The notes under the pieces: generated by a model
Databases searched by the model: none
What the model was told of the DNA's origin: nothing
Seen by the model: only the letters and a program-made list of their open reading frames with translations
Shown here: one piece after another, positions 50,992 through 60,341 of the stretch
How positions within the stretch are numbered: the stretch's first letter is position 1
Layout of the letters: each line of letters opens with the position of its first letter
Origin: Acidimicrobiaceae bacterium
GTDB taxonomy: Bacteria; Actinomycetota; Acidimicrobiia; Acidimicrobiales; UBA8190
Direction: 5' to 3'
NCBI GenBank assembly: GCA_003151475.1
Contig: PLXQ01000066.1
Span: 62,933 to 126,932, forward strand
Length of the DNA stretch: 64,000 bases
Program-made: the position numbers and the translations under genes

Positions 50992-52203
50992 CTACGAAGC
51001 AGCGGCTTTGGGTGCCTCGAGGACGACGACGGCGTTGTGGCCGCCCATGCCGAGCGACGACTTCATGATCGGTCCTTCGGCGCATGCCGTCAGGCCGTCG
51101 AGCAACTTGGGATGGCCCTTCGAGACCCGCCGGGGTGCAGGGATGACGCCCGTTTCAAATCCGTACAGACTGGCCAGGATCTCGATGGCCGCCGAGGCTC
51201 CCTGGGTGTGGCCCACGAGCGGCTTCATGGAGAAGAGGCCTTCGGCACCGGGAAGAAGCTCGTCGAAGAGCGCGCCCTCCACGCCGTCACACTGGGCCGT
51301 ACCGGTGCCGTGGGCGTTTAGATAGGCGATGTCGGAACCCAGGACGCCGGCGTCTTCCAGGGCGCCGGTGAATGCCCTTCTGACCTGGCTGTAGTCGGGG
51401 GCGATGGAGACAGGGTGGTAGCCGTCGGACGACATCGCCCCACCGAGGACGGTGCCGTAAGAGGCCTGGGGACGGCCGGAGACGACCATGGCCACCGAGG
51501 CCTCGCCAGGGTTGAACCCCCGGCTGCCCTCTTGAAAGGGCCGGCAGACATCCCAGGGCGGCGCGTCGATGTGAAGGACGCCGAGATTGCCGAAGGAGCG
51601 GGCGTTCTCGGGCGAGACCGAGAGGTCAGAGGCGATGACCACCACATCGGTGGCGAGACCGGCATTGATCCACATCCGGGCCGTCAGGAGTGCCACCACG
51701 CCCGAGGCGCACATGGCGGTGACGTTCATGGACGGGCCGTGGAAATCGAATTCCTTCATGAAGCCGGTGAGGACGGTCGACGGCATGAGCTCGAGCCAGT
51801 TGCGGCGGGTGGTGCCCGCACCGTGGCGGTGGTGGTAGTCGGCCCAGTGGTCGACGTCGCCGAGGACGACGCCGTGGATCAGTCCGACGTTCCCGCCGGG
51901 GCGCCAGCCCCGGTCGAAGGCGTTGTGGACCGCTTCGCGCCCGGAGTGGCGCACGGCCCGCATCATGCGGCTGGGCCCGTCATCGGGGTTGCCGGCGTCG
52001 TCGACCAGGGCGACCCAGCCCCAGTCGTCGTCGAAGGTGGGAGAGAAACCGCTTCGGCAGCGGACGGCGGATTCGCTCGTGTAGAGGCCTTCCCGCAGGA
52101 GCTTCTCACCCCAGCCGTAGCCACTGACGGCTCCGATGCCGCAGATTGACACCGGTCGCTGGGGGAAAGATGTTTCCAACGTCCTCGCCTGTCCCGTAGA
52201 CAT
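50992..52203 (-). CDS. Beta-ketoacyl-[acyl-carrier-protein] synthase-like protein
   Basis: A 403-residue thiolase-fold ketosynthase. Active-site Cys165 lies in VTAMCASGVVALLTARMW; the His pair is YLNAHGTGTAQCD and MKPLVGHTQGASAAIEI. GLGMGGHNAVVV-type ending (SSLGMGGHNAVVVLE) completes the fold. Length matches FabF. There are no other fab or PKS genes beside it, and the nearest carrier protein is 10 kb away (40837). It could serve a secondary lipid or the carrier cassette. Confidence 0.85.
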   Translation of the reverse strand: MSTGQARTLETSFPQRPVSICGIGAVSGYGWGEKLLREGLYTSESAVRCRSGFSPTFDDDWGWVALVDDAGNPDDGPSRMMRAVRHSGREAVHNAFDRGWRPGGNVGLIHGVVLGDVDHWADYHHRHGAGTTRRNWLELMPSTVLTGFMKEFDFHGPSMNVTAMCASGVVALLTARMWINAGLATDVVVIASDLSVSPENARSFGNLGVLHIDAPPWDVCRPFQEGSRGFNPGEASVAMVVSGRPQASYGTVLGGAMSSDGYHPVSIAPDYSQVRRAFTGALEDAGVLGSDIAYLNAHGTGTAQCDGVEGALFDELLPGAEGLFSMKPLVGHTQGASAAIEILASLYGFETGVIPAPRRVSKGHPKLLDGLTACAEGPIMKSSLGMGGHNAVVVLEAPKAAAS

Positions 52204-52454
52204 CTCTCACCACCTTTGGCACTTCGTGACTCATCAGCCACTTTGGCAACAGGGGCAAGAGTAAGGGCTGCATGGTTCGGCGTAAAGACGCAAAACGGTC
52301 TTCGTGGTGGTCGAGCCACGGTACAAGGGCCTTTTCCTTTGAATAACATTGATGTCATTTAAGAATTTGTCGGAAAGTGCGGGGATTCCGCGCGGATCGT
52401 GGTGCCAGGCATCGCCGAGGTAAAGATCACGGTGGTCCGCACCGATAGATAGCC

Positions 52455-55085
52455 ATGCCTGATGCGCGTCTGGGCTTGGTTCAAAACGCCCCCGCCACGG
52501 CACCACAAGGCGCGGCATCGAACGGGATCCGGCATCGCGACGGATGGGACGGCTCAGCGGGCTCGGCCCCGGAATCGGCGGACGCGCCCGAGCGCCTGGC
52601 GCTTCTGTCCGGGCTGGCCGGCGTGGCCACGTGGGAGCTGACGACGCCCGGCCCCGGACTCGTCTGGCACTCACGCTTCGAATCGCTCGTCCGAAACCCC
52701 CCCGCCGGCGCTCGCTACCGGGTTCCGCCGGGGCCCGAAGGACGCCCCGTGGCGCTGGAGGATCTGGGCGACGTATTGCTGGCGCCGATCGTGGAGACGG
52801 TGCGGGCCGGTGTGGTGTGGGACAACTACGAGCTCATTCAGGAGATGGAGGAGCCCGGCGGGGTCGTCCACCGGATTCTCGTGCGGGCCACATTGCTCCC
52901 CGAGGCCAAGGGCTTCTTCGGGATCATGGCCGACGTGAGCGATCCCGGGTCGGTGCCGTGGGTCACGGCCGACGTCGGAGAACGCCTCGAGCTGCTGGTC
53001 GAGCACTCTCCGGACGGGATCATCGTCCACCAGGAGGGCATCATCGTCTACGCCAACCCGGCGGCTCTGCACTTCGCCGGGTTGAATGTGTTGACCGAGG
53101 CCCTGGGCAAGCCTATGACCTTGTTCATCAGCCCGACCGACATCGGTCCCATCGTCGCCCGTCTCAACCAGTTGAACGAACCCGGCGATGCCGTGAAGGG
53201 CGCCGAGGTGACGATGGTGCATCCCGACGGCGTCAAGTTCGTCGTCGAGATCGTGAGCGTCCGCACCACATGGGGCGGCAAGCCTGCGTACCAGGTCATT
53301 CTGCGCGACGTCTCGGAGCGCAAGCGCGCCGAGGAGGAAGCCCAAGCCCGAGCCGCCATCGAGCGGCGCTACGCCGCCGCCGTCGCCGCCCTCGAGGAGG
53401 GCGTCATCGTCATCGCCCGCGATGGGGCGGTGACGGCATCCAACGAGTCCGCCGTGCGTATCCTGGGCAGCAGACTCGACGGCGGCCGGGGCGACGCCAT
53501 CTTCACCGGCGGCGGTCCGGCGCAGAAGAACGACACGAGCCCGTTCCCCCCGGCCGATCTCCCGCTCGCTGTGGCGCTGTCTCGCCACGAGGGGACGACC
53601 GACGTCGTCATCGGTGTGCGCGACGAGAACGGGAAAGAGCAGTGGCTGTCGGTCAGCTCACGGCCCATCGACGACGCCGAGGACTCGGCCGCCGGCGCCG
53701 TGGTGTGCTCGGTCTCCGACATCACCGAGCGCAAGCTGCTGTTGGACCGCTTGGCGTGGGAAGCCCGCAACGACCCGCTCACCTCCCTGGCCAACCGCAG
53801 CGGTTTCCTCGCCGCCGTGGAGGGGGCGCTCAAGGTCAGTGATTCCGAGCGTGACGGCCTCGTGATGTTCTTCTTCGATCTGGACCGGTTCAAGCTCGTG
53901 AACGACTCCCTCGGCCACGCCGTGGGAGACGAGGTCCTGCGGGCCGTGGCCCAGCGTTTGCGTACGGCGATGCCCCGAGCGGTGAGCCTGAGCCGCTTGC
54001 ACGGCGACGAGTTCGCCGCCCTGGAGGTCGGCGTCCCCGACACCGACGCCGCTCTTCATCGGGCCGAGGAGCTGCGGTCGATCCTGTCGCGCCCCGTCCA
54101 ACTGAGTACCGGGCGCACCCTGACGGTGACCCCGAGTATCGGGCTCGTGCGCTTGGCCGACGTGGGACGCGAGGCGTCAGAGGTCCTCCAGGATGCCGAC
54201 ATGGCCATGCTGCAGGCCAAGACCCGCGGCCGTGGACGGGTGGCCATCTTCGATGCCGGTCTCCGTGAAGAGGTGGGCAGTCGTCTCGAGCTCGAGCACG
54301 ACCTGCGCGCCGCGGTGGAGAACGGGGAGTTGCGACTCGAGTACCAGCCGCTGGCGTCTCTGGCCAACGGTCGGGTCCTCGGTCTCGAGGCCCTGGTGCG
54401 GTGGGAGCACCCGCGCCGAGGCCTTCTTCTCCCCGGACGCTTTGTGGGCCTGGCCGAAGAGTCGGAGCTCATCATCGCCCTCGGTCAGTGGGTCCTCGAG
54501 GCGGGCTGCGCGCAGATGGCGCGTTGGCGGGCCATGTACCCCGAGGCCAACGACTCGTTCTTGGCCGTGAATGTCTCGCCCCGTCAGTTCGACGGCTCGC
54601 AGTTGCTGCCCGCCGTGCGCGGCGCTCTGGAAAAGAGTGGTCTACCGCCGGGCGCGCTGATGCTCGAGATCACCGAATCGGGCATCGTGTCCGACGACGT
54701 CCGTCTGCACGGTCTGCTGAACGAGTTGCGCGAGTTCGGGATCCGTCTGGCCATCGACGACTTCGGCACCGGATACTCGTCGCTCAGCTACCTGAAGCGC
54801 CTGCCCGTGAGCTATCTGAAGATCGACCGTTCGTTCGTGATGGGCCTCGGGACCGATACCGAGGACGAGCGGATCGTGGCCGCCATCACCGACCTGGGCC
54901 ACGGGCTCGGACTGCGGGTGATCGCCGAGGGCGTGGAGAACCGCCAGCAGCGTCACGTGGCCCGCCAGCTCGGGTGTGACCTCTACCAGGGTTATCTGCT
55001 GGCCGAGCCCCGCCGGCCCCGGGACATCCCGCCGTTCTGGCGTCCCCGCCATCAGCCCACCGGATCGGCTGCCGACCGCAACTGA
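52455..55085 (+). CDS. PAS-GGDEF-EAL cyclic-di-GMP protein
   Basis: An 876-residue soluble protein. A divergent sensor region (1-170), a PAS domain near 180-290 (LLVEHSPDGIIVHQEGIIVY), a second PAS-like region to about 430, GGDEF near 440-600 (FFFDLDRFKLVNDSLGHAVG and LSRLHGDEFAAL) and EAL near 610-860 (LGLEALVRWEHPRRG, AIDDFGTGYSSLSYL, VIAEGVENRQQRH). The diguanylate-cyclase motif reads HGDEF, so cyclase activity is uncertain; EAL residues are intact, so phosphodiesterase activity is likely. No transmembrane helices. Confidence 0.93.
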   Translation: MPDARLGLVQNAPATAPQGAASNGIRHRDGWDGSAGSAPESADAPERLALLSGLAGVATWELTTPGPGLVWHSRFESLVRNPPAGARYRVPPGPEGRPVALEDLGDVLLAPIVETVRAGVVWDNYELIQEMEEPGGVVHRILVRATLLPEAKGFFGIMADVSDPGSVPWVTADVGERLELLVEHSPDGIIVHQEGIIVYANPAALHFAGLNVLTEALGKPMTLFISPTDIGPIVARLNQLNEPGDAVKGAEVTMVHPDGVKFVVEIVSVRTTWGGKPAYQVILRDVSERKRAEEEAQARAAIERRYAAAVAALEEGVIVIARDGAVTASNESAVRILGSRLDGGRGDAIFTGGGPAQKNDTSPFPPADLPLAVALSRHEGTTDVVIGVRDENGKEQWLSVSSRPIDDAEDSAAGAVVCSVSDITERKLLLDRLAWEARNDPLTSLANRSGFLAAVEGALKVSDSERDGLVMFFFDLDRFKLVNDSLGHAVGDEVLRAVAQRLRTAMPRAVSLSRLHGDEFAALEVGVPDTDAALHRAEELRSILSRPVQLSTGRTLTVTPSIGLVRLADVGREASEVLQDADMAMLQAKTRGRGRVAIFDAGLREEVGSRLELEHDLRAAVENGELRLEYQPLASLANGRVLGLEALVRWEHPRRGLLLPGRFVGLAEESELIIALGQWVLEAGCAQMARWRAMYPEANDSFLAVNVSPRQFDGSQLLPAVRGALEKSGLPPGALMLEITESGIVSDDVRLHGLLNELREFGIRLAIDDFGTGYSSLSYLKRLPVSYLKIDRSFVMGLGTDTEDERIVAAITDLGHGLGLRVIAEGVENRQQRHVARQLGCDLYQGYLLAEPRRPRDIPPFWRPRHQPTGSAADRN

Positions 55086-55105
55086 GGGCCCCCGCTCTGC
55101 TCTGT

Positions 55106-55190
55106 GAAAGCGGGGAGGGGAGGGGTCTGCGTGCCTTCGGCGCAAGCACCGAGGGCGTCGCCCCCCTGACCCCTTCCCTTTCCCGCTTCC
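55106..55190. repeat. Long imperfect inverted repeat with internal hairpin
   Basis: Arms 55106-55127 (purine-rich GAAAGCGGGGAGGGGAGGGG) and 55168-55190 are complementary with few mismatches and enclose GTGC...GCAC and GGGC...GCCC mini-stems. It would fold into a branched structure about 85 nucleotides long. Confidence 0.55.
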
Positions 55191-55191
55191 A

Positions 55192-55217
55192 GGCCACGGC
55201 GATGAATCGCCGTGGCC
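55192..55217. terminator. Perfect 11-bp hairpin between convergent genes
   Basis: GGCCACGGCGA (55192-55202), loop TGAA, and TCGCCGTGGCC (55207-55217). About 110 bases after the GGDEF-EAL stop; a run of six T follows 25 bases later. Confidence 0.65.
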
Positions 55218-55447
55218 CCCCGCTCGGGTGACCGGGCGCTTTTTTGCGGCACCCGGACCGGCCGGAGATCGGTTCCCGTCACACCGAAGACTGCGCCCCG
55301 CCGGACAACTCAAACCCACGGCTTTCACAAAATTCGGCCAAATTCGGAGCCTTATCAGGGGTCTTCGTGCCTGCAGGGTCAGGCTCGCTGGGATTGGGGC
55401 ATCCACCTTGACACCGCAGAGCGAGCGCCTGAGCGCCGGCGAAGGGG

Positions 55448-56596
55448 TCAGGCGGGATGAAGAGTCCAGCTCGTGATCACGAGCTGGCCATGGGAGACGG
55501 CCTGGACGACGGTGATGACATAGCGCCCGGGGGCGCTGCCGCCGGCAACGGTGGCCGTGTCGGTGAGCTGGACGCTGGTGGCCTCGGTGCCTGTGGCCGT
55601 GACGGTGACGTCCAGGCTGGCGTCGTAGCCGGTGATGTGGGCGCTCACGAGCGGAGCGGGGACAGCGACGCCTGGAGCGATGGCCCCCCACCATCCGAGC
55701 TGCTTCTGCTCGAGGGCCTTGATGCCACCGATGAAGGACTCGACGGCCGAGCTCTGGACGGCCAACGGTCCCGGGCCCTCGACCCAAGTGGGGTCCACAT
55801 TTCCCGCCACCGACATGGTGCCCATGAGGATCGAGTTGGTGGCCAGGGTGAGGCCCTCAGAGACGAGGGCGGCCGGAGCGGGCACCGCAGGGGCGGCGGC
55901 CGACGACGGTACGGCGCCGACCACGGCGGCTCCCTTGTTGGGGGTCTGCTGGACTTCGGTGGCGGTGACCAGGTAGCGCGAGGGCGTGAACCACAAGGCG
56001 TTCGTCGGCCAGCAGGTCACGAGGCTGAGAGTGGGACTGGGCGTGTTGTAGACGGGCGAACCCTGCTGGATGACTTGATGGCTCTGGACCACATAGGTGT
56101 AGGTGGTGCATGGCGTCTCGTAGCTGATCGTGTCCCCGGGCTTCAGCTGGTTGATGTTCACGAAGTAGCTGACGTCGTGCGCCTCGAGCACGGCATTGCC
56201 GTTCGTTCCCGGCCAGACCGAGGTGGGAACGTGGCCGACGGCCACGTTGAGCTGGGCGTCATCGGTCCCATCCTCCACGGGGGCGGTGAGCCCGATGGCG
56301 GGTATGACCAGAAGACCCGTGGGGCCACCCGTGCTCGCCGGCGTGACACACGGGGGGACCGCAGTCCCCTTCGTCGCCTTGGTCGTGTTCCTGGCCGCCT
56401 GGCGCCGGGCGTTCTCGAGCTTCTTCACGAGTGACTGGCCGACCCGGTTGGAATGGGTGGTCCACAGGGTGGCCCGAACCTGCCACGACACCGCCGTCAC
56501 CACCAGGAGGATTCCGACCCCGATGAGGGCGCGGTAGCCCCATCGCCGACGGCGGGGCGGGCTGGTGCTCTCGATCTTGGTAGCGCGGGGAAACAC
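55448..56596 (-). CDS. Sortase with intact catalytic residues
   Basis: A 382-residue membrane sortase from GTG 56596, with GGAG five bases upstream; the longer open frame to 57322 is antisense to the kinase gene. One helix (ALIGVGILLVVTAVSWQV) anchors it. The catalytic triad is His140 (NAVLEAHDVSYF), Cys195 (LSLVTCWP) and Arg207 (FTPSRYLV). After the sortase domain a 150-residue extension, rich in Ala/Pro then beta strands (SVQLTDTATVAGGSAPGRYV), is unusual for the family. It is the likely enzyme for the LPFTG and LAFTG proteins in this window. Confidence 0.88.
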   Translation of the reverse strand: MFPRATKIESTSPPRRRRWGYRALIGVGILLVVTAVSWQVRATLWTTHSNRVGQSLVKKLENARRQAARNTTKATKGTAVPPCVTPASTGGPTGLLVIPAIGLTAPVEDGTDDAQLNVAVGHVPTSVWPGTNGNAVLEAHDVSYFVNINQLKPGDTISYETPCTTYTYVVQSHQVIQQGSPVYNTPSPTLSLVTCWPTNALWFTPSRYLVTATEVQQTPNKGAAVVGAVPSSAAAPAVPAPAALVSEGLTLATNSILMGTMSVAGNVDPTWVEGPGPLAVQSSAVESFIGGIKALEQKQLGWWGAIAPGVAVPAPLVSAHITGYDASLDVTVTATGTEATSVQLTDTATVAGGSAPGRYVITVVQAVSHGQLVITSWTLHPA

Positions 56597-56696
56597 GACC
56601 GCTCCGTTCGTGGGTGGACAGCATCCAGGATACTGTGACCGTGGTCCGTGGCGGTCGCGCAACTGATCGTGGGATTTTTGCCACCGGTTTGTCGGG

Positions 56697-59600
56697 ATGG
56701 TCCAGTACGCTGGGATTTCAGTGAAACGTCGAGAACCGCCCAGCGTGGGGGCACGGCTCGACGGCGGGTCGACCGGGGACGACGGCCGCAAGGCCGATCT
56801 CGGAAATTCCGCCGCCCCGGTGTCCTCCTTCGAGGATCGCAACGGGTCACGGGCCACTGCCCCGGGTCCCTCGGGCCACGGATCCGAGGGCCTTCGCGCC
56901 GAGCGCCGCCGGCCGCGTCTCGAGCCCGATCTCGTTCCCGGCGAGCCGGGCCCCGCCGTCGACAGGCTGGTCCGCCAGGCCCTCGGACGCCACATGCTCC
57001 TGGGCGAGCTCGCCCTCGTCTGCACATGGGCCTTCGTCTCCATCGTCGTCTTCCACTTCCTCACCTCCGGGCATGAGTCGTCGGCCGGCGCCGTGAGCCT
57101 GGCCTGGCTCTTCGCCGGGGCGAGCGGGGTGATGGTGGTGGTGATCCTGGCTTTTCGCCGGGTGGCCGAGCGCCGGATCCGCCAGGGACTGCGCGACGCC
57201 TCGAGCGCGCTGCGATCGATCGAGTCGGTCACCGATCCGGCGTTGTCGTTCCTCCCCCTCGACGCTTTGCTCGCGGAACTCCTGGCCCGGACCTGCGTGG
57301 TGGTCGGCGGGGAGGCGGCCACGATCTATCTGGTGGCCGACGATGGCCGGAGCCTGACCGTACGCGCCTCGCGTGGTCCGGCCGACCCCGAGGGCCGGGT
57401 CGACATCGACATCGGTGAAGGCGTCGTCGGCGTCGTGGCCCAGAGGGCCGAGGCCGTCATCGTGAACGACGTCGCCGACAGCACCTTGGCCACGACGCTC
57501 GGGCATCAGGGCGTGGTTTCGCTCGTGGCCGCCCCCCTTCTCGTCGGGGGTCAGGTGATCGGGGTCGTCCAGGTCGGGACCGGTAAGAAGCACCGGTTCA
57601 GCTCTCGTGACCTGCGCCTGCTGCAATTGGTGGCCGACCGGTCGGCGGCTTCGATCGAACGGGCCCGACTGGACGAGGACGCCAGGCGCAGCCGGCTGGG
57701 CGCCGAGCACGCCCGGCTGCATCTCTCGATCCTGGCACTGGCGGGCGACGAGATGGCCACCGCCCTCGAGTCCTACGACGACGCCCTGTCGCGTTTGGTG
57801 GGTGTCATCGTTCCCACCTTCGCCGATTGGTTCGCCGTCGATCTGGCCGAAAGCTCGGGCGAGGTACGCCGCGTGGCGTGCGGATCACGGGCCCGGGATC
57901 CCATCACCTCGAGCCTGCACCGCCACCCCCAAGGTGACGACCTCGTCCACCGGGTCATGGCCGGCGGCCGGCCCGAGGTCCTCATGAACACGCAGTACCG
58001 GGGACCAGAGGCCGCAGCAGCAGACGCCGAAGCGGGCGGCTATTCGGAGGCCCCGCCGGCATCGGGGATCGAGTCGATGGTCATCGTTCCCGTGCACGTC
58101 CGGGGCCTGTCGTTCGGCGCCCTCAGTTTCGTCACCGGATCGGGTCGGCGCGGGTATCGCCCGTCCGACCTGGAAACAGCGCGGGGCCTCGCTGAGCGCG
58201 TGGCCATTGCCGTCGAGCGGGTGCTTCTGTGGCGTGAGAGCCGCGCCGCTGAGCGCGCCGCCACGCGCAACGCCGGTCAGCTGCGCCGGCTGATGGAGGC
58301 GGCGCTGGCGGTGAATGCCCCCTTGGCCGAGAGCGAGGTGCTGCGTGTCGTCGCCGACCACGCCCGTCGGATCCTCGGGGCCGAGGCCGCGGTGGTGTCG
58401 CCGGTGACCGATACGCCTGACGGCCCGGGGCTGGTTGAAGTGTCCTCACCGGCCACCCTCACTCCGGCCCAGACGGCGCTGGTCGGTGTCGCCTGCGATC
58501 TCGTGGCCACGTCTGACCGGCCCGTTCGCTGGCCCACAGGCACGACGGCCGAAGACGCCGAGTCCTACGCCGATGGAGCGGGAACGATCGGCGTCGCCCG
58601 TGCCGCAGTCCGTCCGGCGATGCCGTGGTTGGCCGTGCCTTTGGCCGACGCGTCGGGATCGACCGGGCGCGTCATCGTGGTGCTCGGCGGCCCCGGCGGT
58701 CCGTTCAACACCGAGGACGAGTCGGTGATGGTGCTGCTGGCGCAGATGGCGTCGGTGGCTCTCGTGAATGCCCGGCTCTACCAGGCGGTGCAGAGCAACG
58801 AGCACCGGTTGCGCGCCGTCGTCGAATCGTCACCTCTGGCCATCGCCGAGGTGGACATGTCCGGAGATGCCCGGTGGTGGAACGGGGCGGCGGGCACTCT
58901 GTTCGGTTGGGACCTCCTATCGGACGGCGTTCGCCGGGTGTCCGGTGACGATGCGGCGGCATCGGTGTTGGCCGAGCTGTGGAGCCGGACGGCGCACGGT
59001 ATGGCATCGGTGGGTACCGATCTGGAGACTGTCGGACCCAACGGGAAGTCGCTGGAATTGTCGGTGTCCACCGCCCCCTTGTTCGACCATGATGGCTCGG
59101 TCACCGGAATCCTGGTGGTGGCGGAAGACGTGACCGAGCGACGACGGATGCTCGAGCAGTTCCACCAGGCCGAGAGGCTCGGAGCCATGGCCCGGTTGGC
59201 CGGCGGCGTGGCGCATGACTTCAACAACCTGCTGACCGTCATCCTCGGGTCGAGCGAGGTGCTCCTGCGCCGGGCTGATGCCGACGCCGAGTGGCGCGAC
59301 GACGTGGCCGCCATCCAACGAGCCGGGGAACGGGCCGCCGCTCTCACCAGCCAGCTCCTGGCCATCGGACACCGGCGGCCTGTCCAATCGGTGGTAGTTG
59401 ACCCCGATGCCGTCATGGAGTCGATGCGACCCATGCTCGTGCGTCTGCTCGGGGCCGACGTCGAGTTGGTCGTCGTTCCCGGCTCGCCCGCTGGTCGAAT
59501 CCAGGCGGACCCGGCCGAGCTCGAGCGGGCCTTGCTGAACATGGTTATCAATGCCCGCGACGCCATGCCCCAAGGGGGGCGTATCGAGTTCAGCACCAAG

Positions 59601-60341
59601 GTGATGGGGGCCGATCTCCCGGGTTCGTGGCACGTCGTCGCCTTGATGGTGTCAGACACCGGCGCCGGCATGGACGCCGACACCATCGAGCACTGCTTCG
59701 AGCCGTTCTTCACGACCAAGGGTCTGGCCCGGGGCACCGGCCTCGGTTTGGCCGCTGTTCACGCCATGGTGACCCAGGCCGGGGGTCACATCACGGTGGA
59801 GTCCACCGTCGGGACCGGCACGACGTTCACCCTGTGGTTCCCGGCCGCGGATGCAGAAGTCGACGTCCAGACTCCGCTGTTGGCGCCCGCCCTCGACAGA
59901 GGCGACGAGGTGATCCTGTTGGTCGAGGACGAAGAGGAGCTACGGCGCCTGGCCGTGCGAGAACTCGATCGGCGGGGCTACGCGGTGGTTGTGGCCTCCG
60001 CTGGTGCTGAGGCGCTCGAGGTGGCCCACTCCCTCGACGGCCGGATCGATCTGCTCGTGACTGATGTGGTCATGCCCGGGATGAGCGGAATCGAGCTGGC
60101 GGCCAAGGTCAGCGAGCTGTGGCCTCTGCTGCCCGTTCTCTTCGTCTCGGGACACCTCGACGAAGGATCGGTAGGGCGCAATCCCATGGCCGAAGACGCC
60201 GACCTGCTGGCCAAGCCCTTCACGCCCGATCAACTGGGTCAGCGGGTGCGCCAGGCACTGGACCGGGTGCAGAGCCGAAACCGAGAAGGCGTCGGAGCCG
60301 GTGACTGGCGCAGTCGGCCCAACCGGGCCGCCTGGTCCTGA
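56697..60341 (+). CDS. Hybrid histidine kinase with GAF and PAS domains
   Basis: A 1214-residue sensor kinase. Disordered N-terminus (1-95), two membrane helices near 100-155, a GAF domain (LLAELLARTCVVVGGEAATI, about 185-330), further GAF-like regions (345-500 and 535-700), PAS (LRAVVESSPLAIAEVDM, from 701), HisKA with GGVAHDFNN (His about 839), HATPase with NMVINARDAM and GTGLGLAAVHAMV, and a C-terminal receiver with LLVTDVVMPG (Asp about 1119). Phosphate would pass to its own receiver or another regulator. GTG 56721 is a possible alternative start. Convergent with an OmpR-type regulator, 0 bases apart. Confidence 0.9.
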   Translation: MVQYAGISVKRREPPSVGARLDGGSTGDDGRKADLGNSAAPVSSFEDRNGSRATAPGPSGHGSEGLRAERRRPRLEPDLVPGEPGPAVDRLVRQALGRHMLLGELALVCTWAFVSIVVFHFLTSGHESSAGAVSLAWLFAGASGVMVVVILAFRRVAERRIRQGLRDASSALRSIESVTDPALSFLPLDALLAELLARTCVVVGGEAATIYLVADDGRSLTVRASRGPADPEGRVDIDIGEGVVGVVAQRAEAVIVNDVADSTLATTLGHQGVVSLVAAPLLVGGQVIGVVQVGTGKKHRFSSRDLRLLQLVADRSAASIERARLDEDARRSRLGAEHARLHLSILALAGDEMATALESYDDALSRLVGVIVPTFADWFAVDLAESSGEVRRVACGSRARDPITSSLHRHPQGDDLVHRVMAGGRPEVLMNTQYRGPEAAAADAEAGGYSEAPPASGIESMVIVPVHVRGLSFGALSFVTGSGRRGYRPSDLETARGLAERVAIAVERVLLWRESRAAERAATRNAGQLRRLMEAALAVNAPLAESEVLRVVADHARRILGAEAAVVSPVTDTPDGPGLVEVSSPATLTPAQTALVGVACDLVATSDRPVRWPTGTTAEDAESYADGAGTIGVARAAVRPAMPWLAVPLADASGSTGRVIVVLGGPGGPFNTEDESVMVLLAQMASVALVNARLYQAVQSNEHRLRAVVESSPLAIAEVDMSGDARWWNGAAGTLFGWDLLSDGVRRVSGDDAAASVLAELWSRTAHGMASVGTDLETVGPNGKSLELSVSTAPLFDHDGSVTGILVVAEDVTERRRMLEQFHQAERLGAMARLAGGVAHDFNNLLTVILGSSEVLLRRADADAEWRDDVAAIQRAGERAAALTSQLLAIGHRRPVQSVVVDPDAVMESMRPMLVRLLGADVELVVVPGSPAGRIQADPAELERALLNMVINARDAMPQGGRIEFSTKVMGADLPGSWHVVALMVSDTGAGMDADTIEHCFEPFFTTKGLARGTGLGLAAVHAMVTQAGGHITVESTVGTGTTFTLWFPAADAEVDVQTPLLAPALDRGDEVILLVEDEEELRRLAVRELDRRGYAVVVASAGAEALEVAHSLDGRIDLLVTDVVMPGMSGIELAAKVSELWPLLPVLFVSGHLDEGSVGRNPMAEDADLLAKPFTPDQLGQRVRQALDRVQSRNREGVGAGDWRSRPNRAAWS

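Larger units (their letters stand above)
55086..55447. other. 362-base intergenic region with two strong inverted repeats
   Basis: No gene is supported. It holds a long imperfect stem (55106-55190), a perfect 11-bp hairpin (55192-55217) and a G-poor stretch rich in TTCGG repeats (55320-55345). The two convergent genes end on either side. Confidence 0.6.

Noticed and set aside
52204..52454. Possible cyclic-di-GMP (GEMM) riboswitch before the PAS-GGDEF-EAL gene, suggested by GACGCAAA and a GGTCGAGCC stretch
   Set aside because: The GGGCAAACC strand, the GNRA-capped P1b stem and the receptor helix are not recognisable, so the match is short and likely chance. A covariance-model search for RF01051 would settle it.
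55448..57322. A 624-residue form of the sortase
   Set aside because: The extra N-terminal part is antisense to the hybrid kinase gene. GTG 56596 has a good ribosome-binding site and gives a normal anchored sortase.
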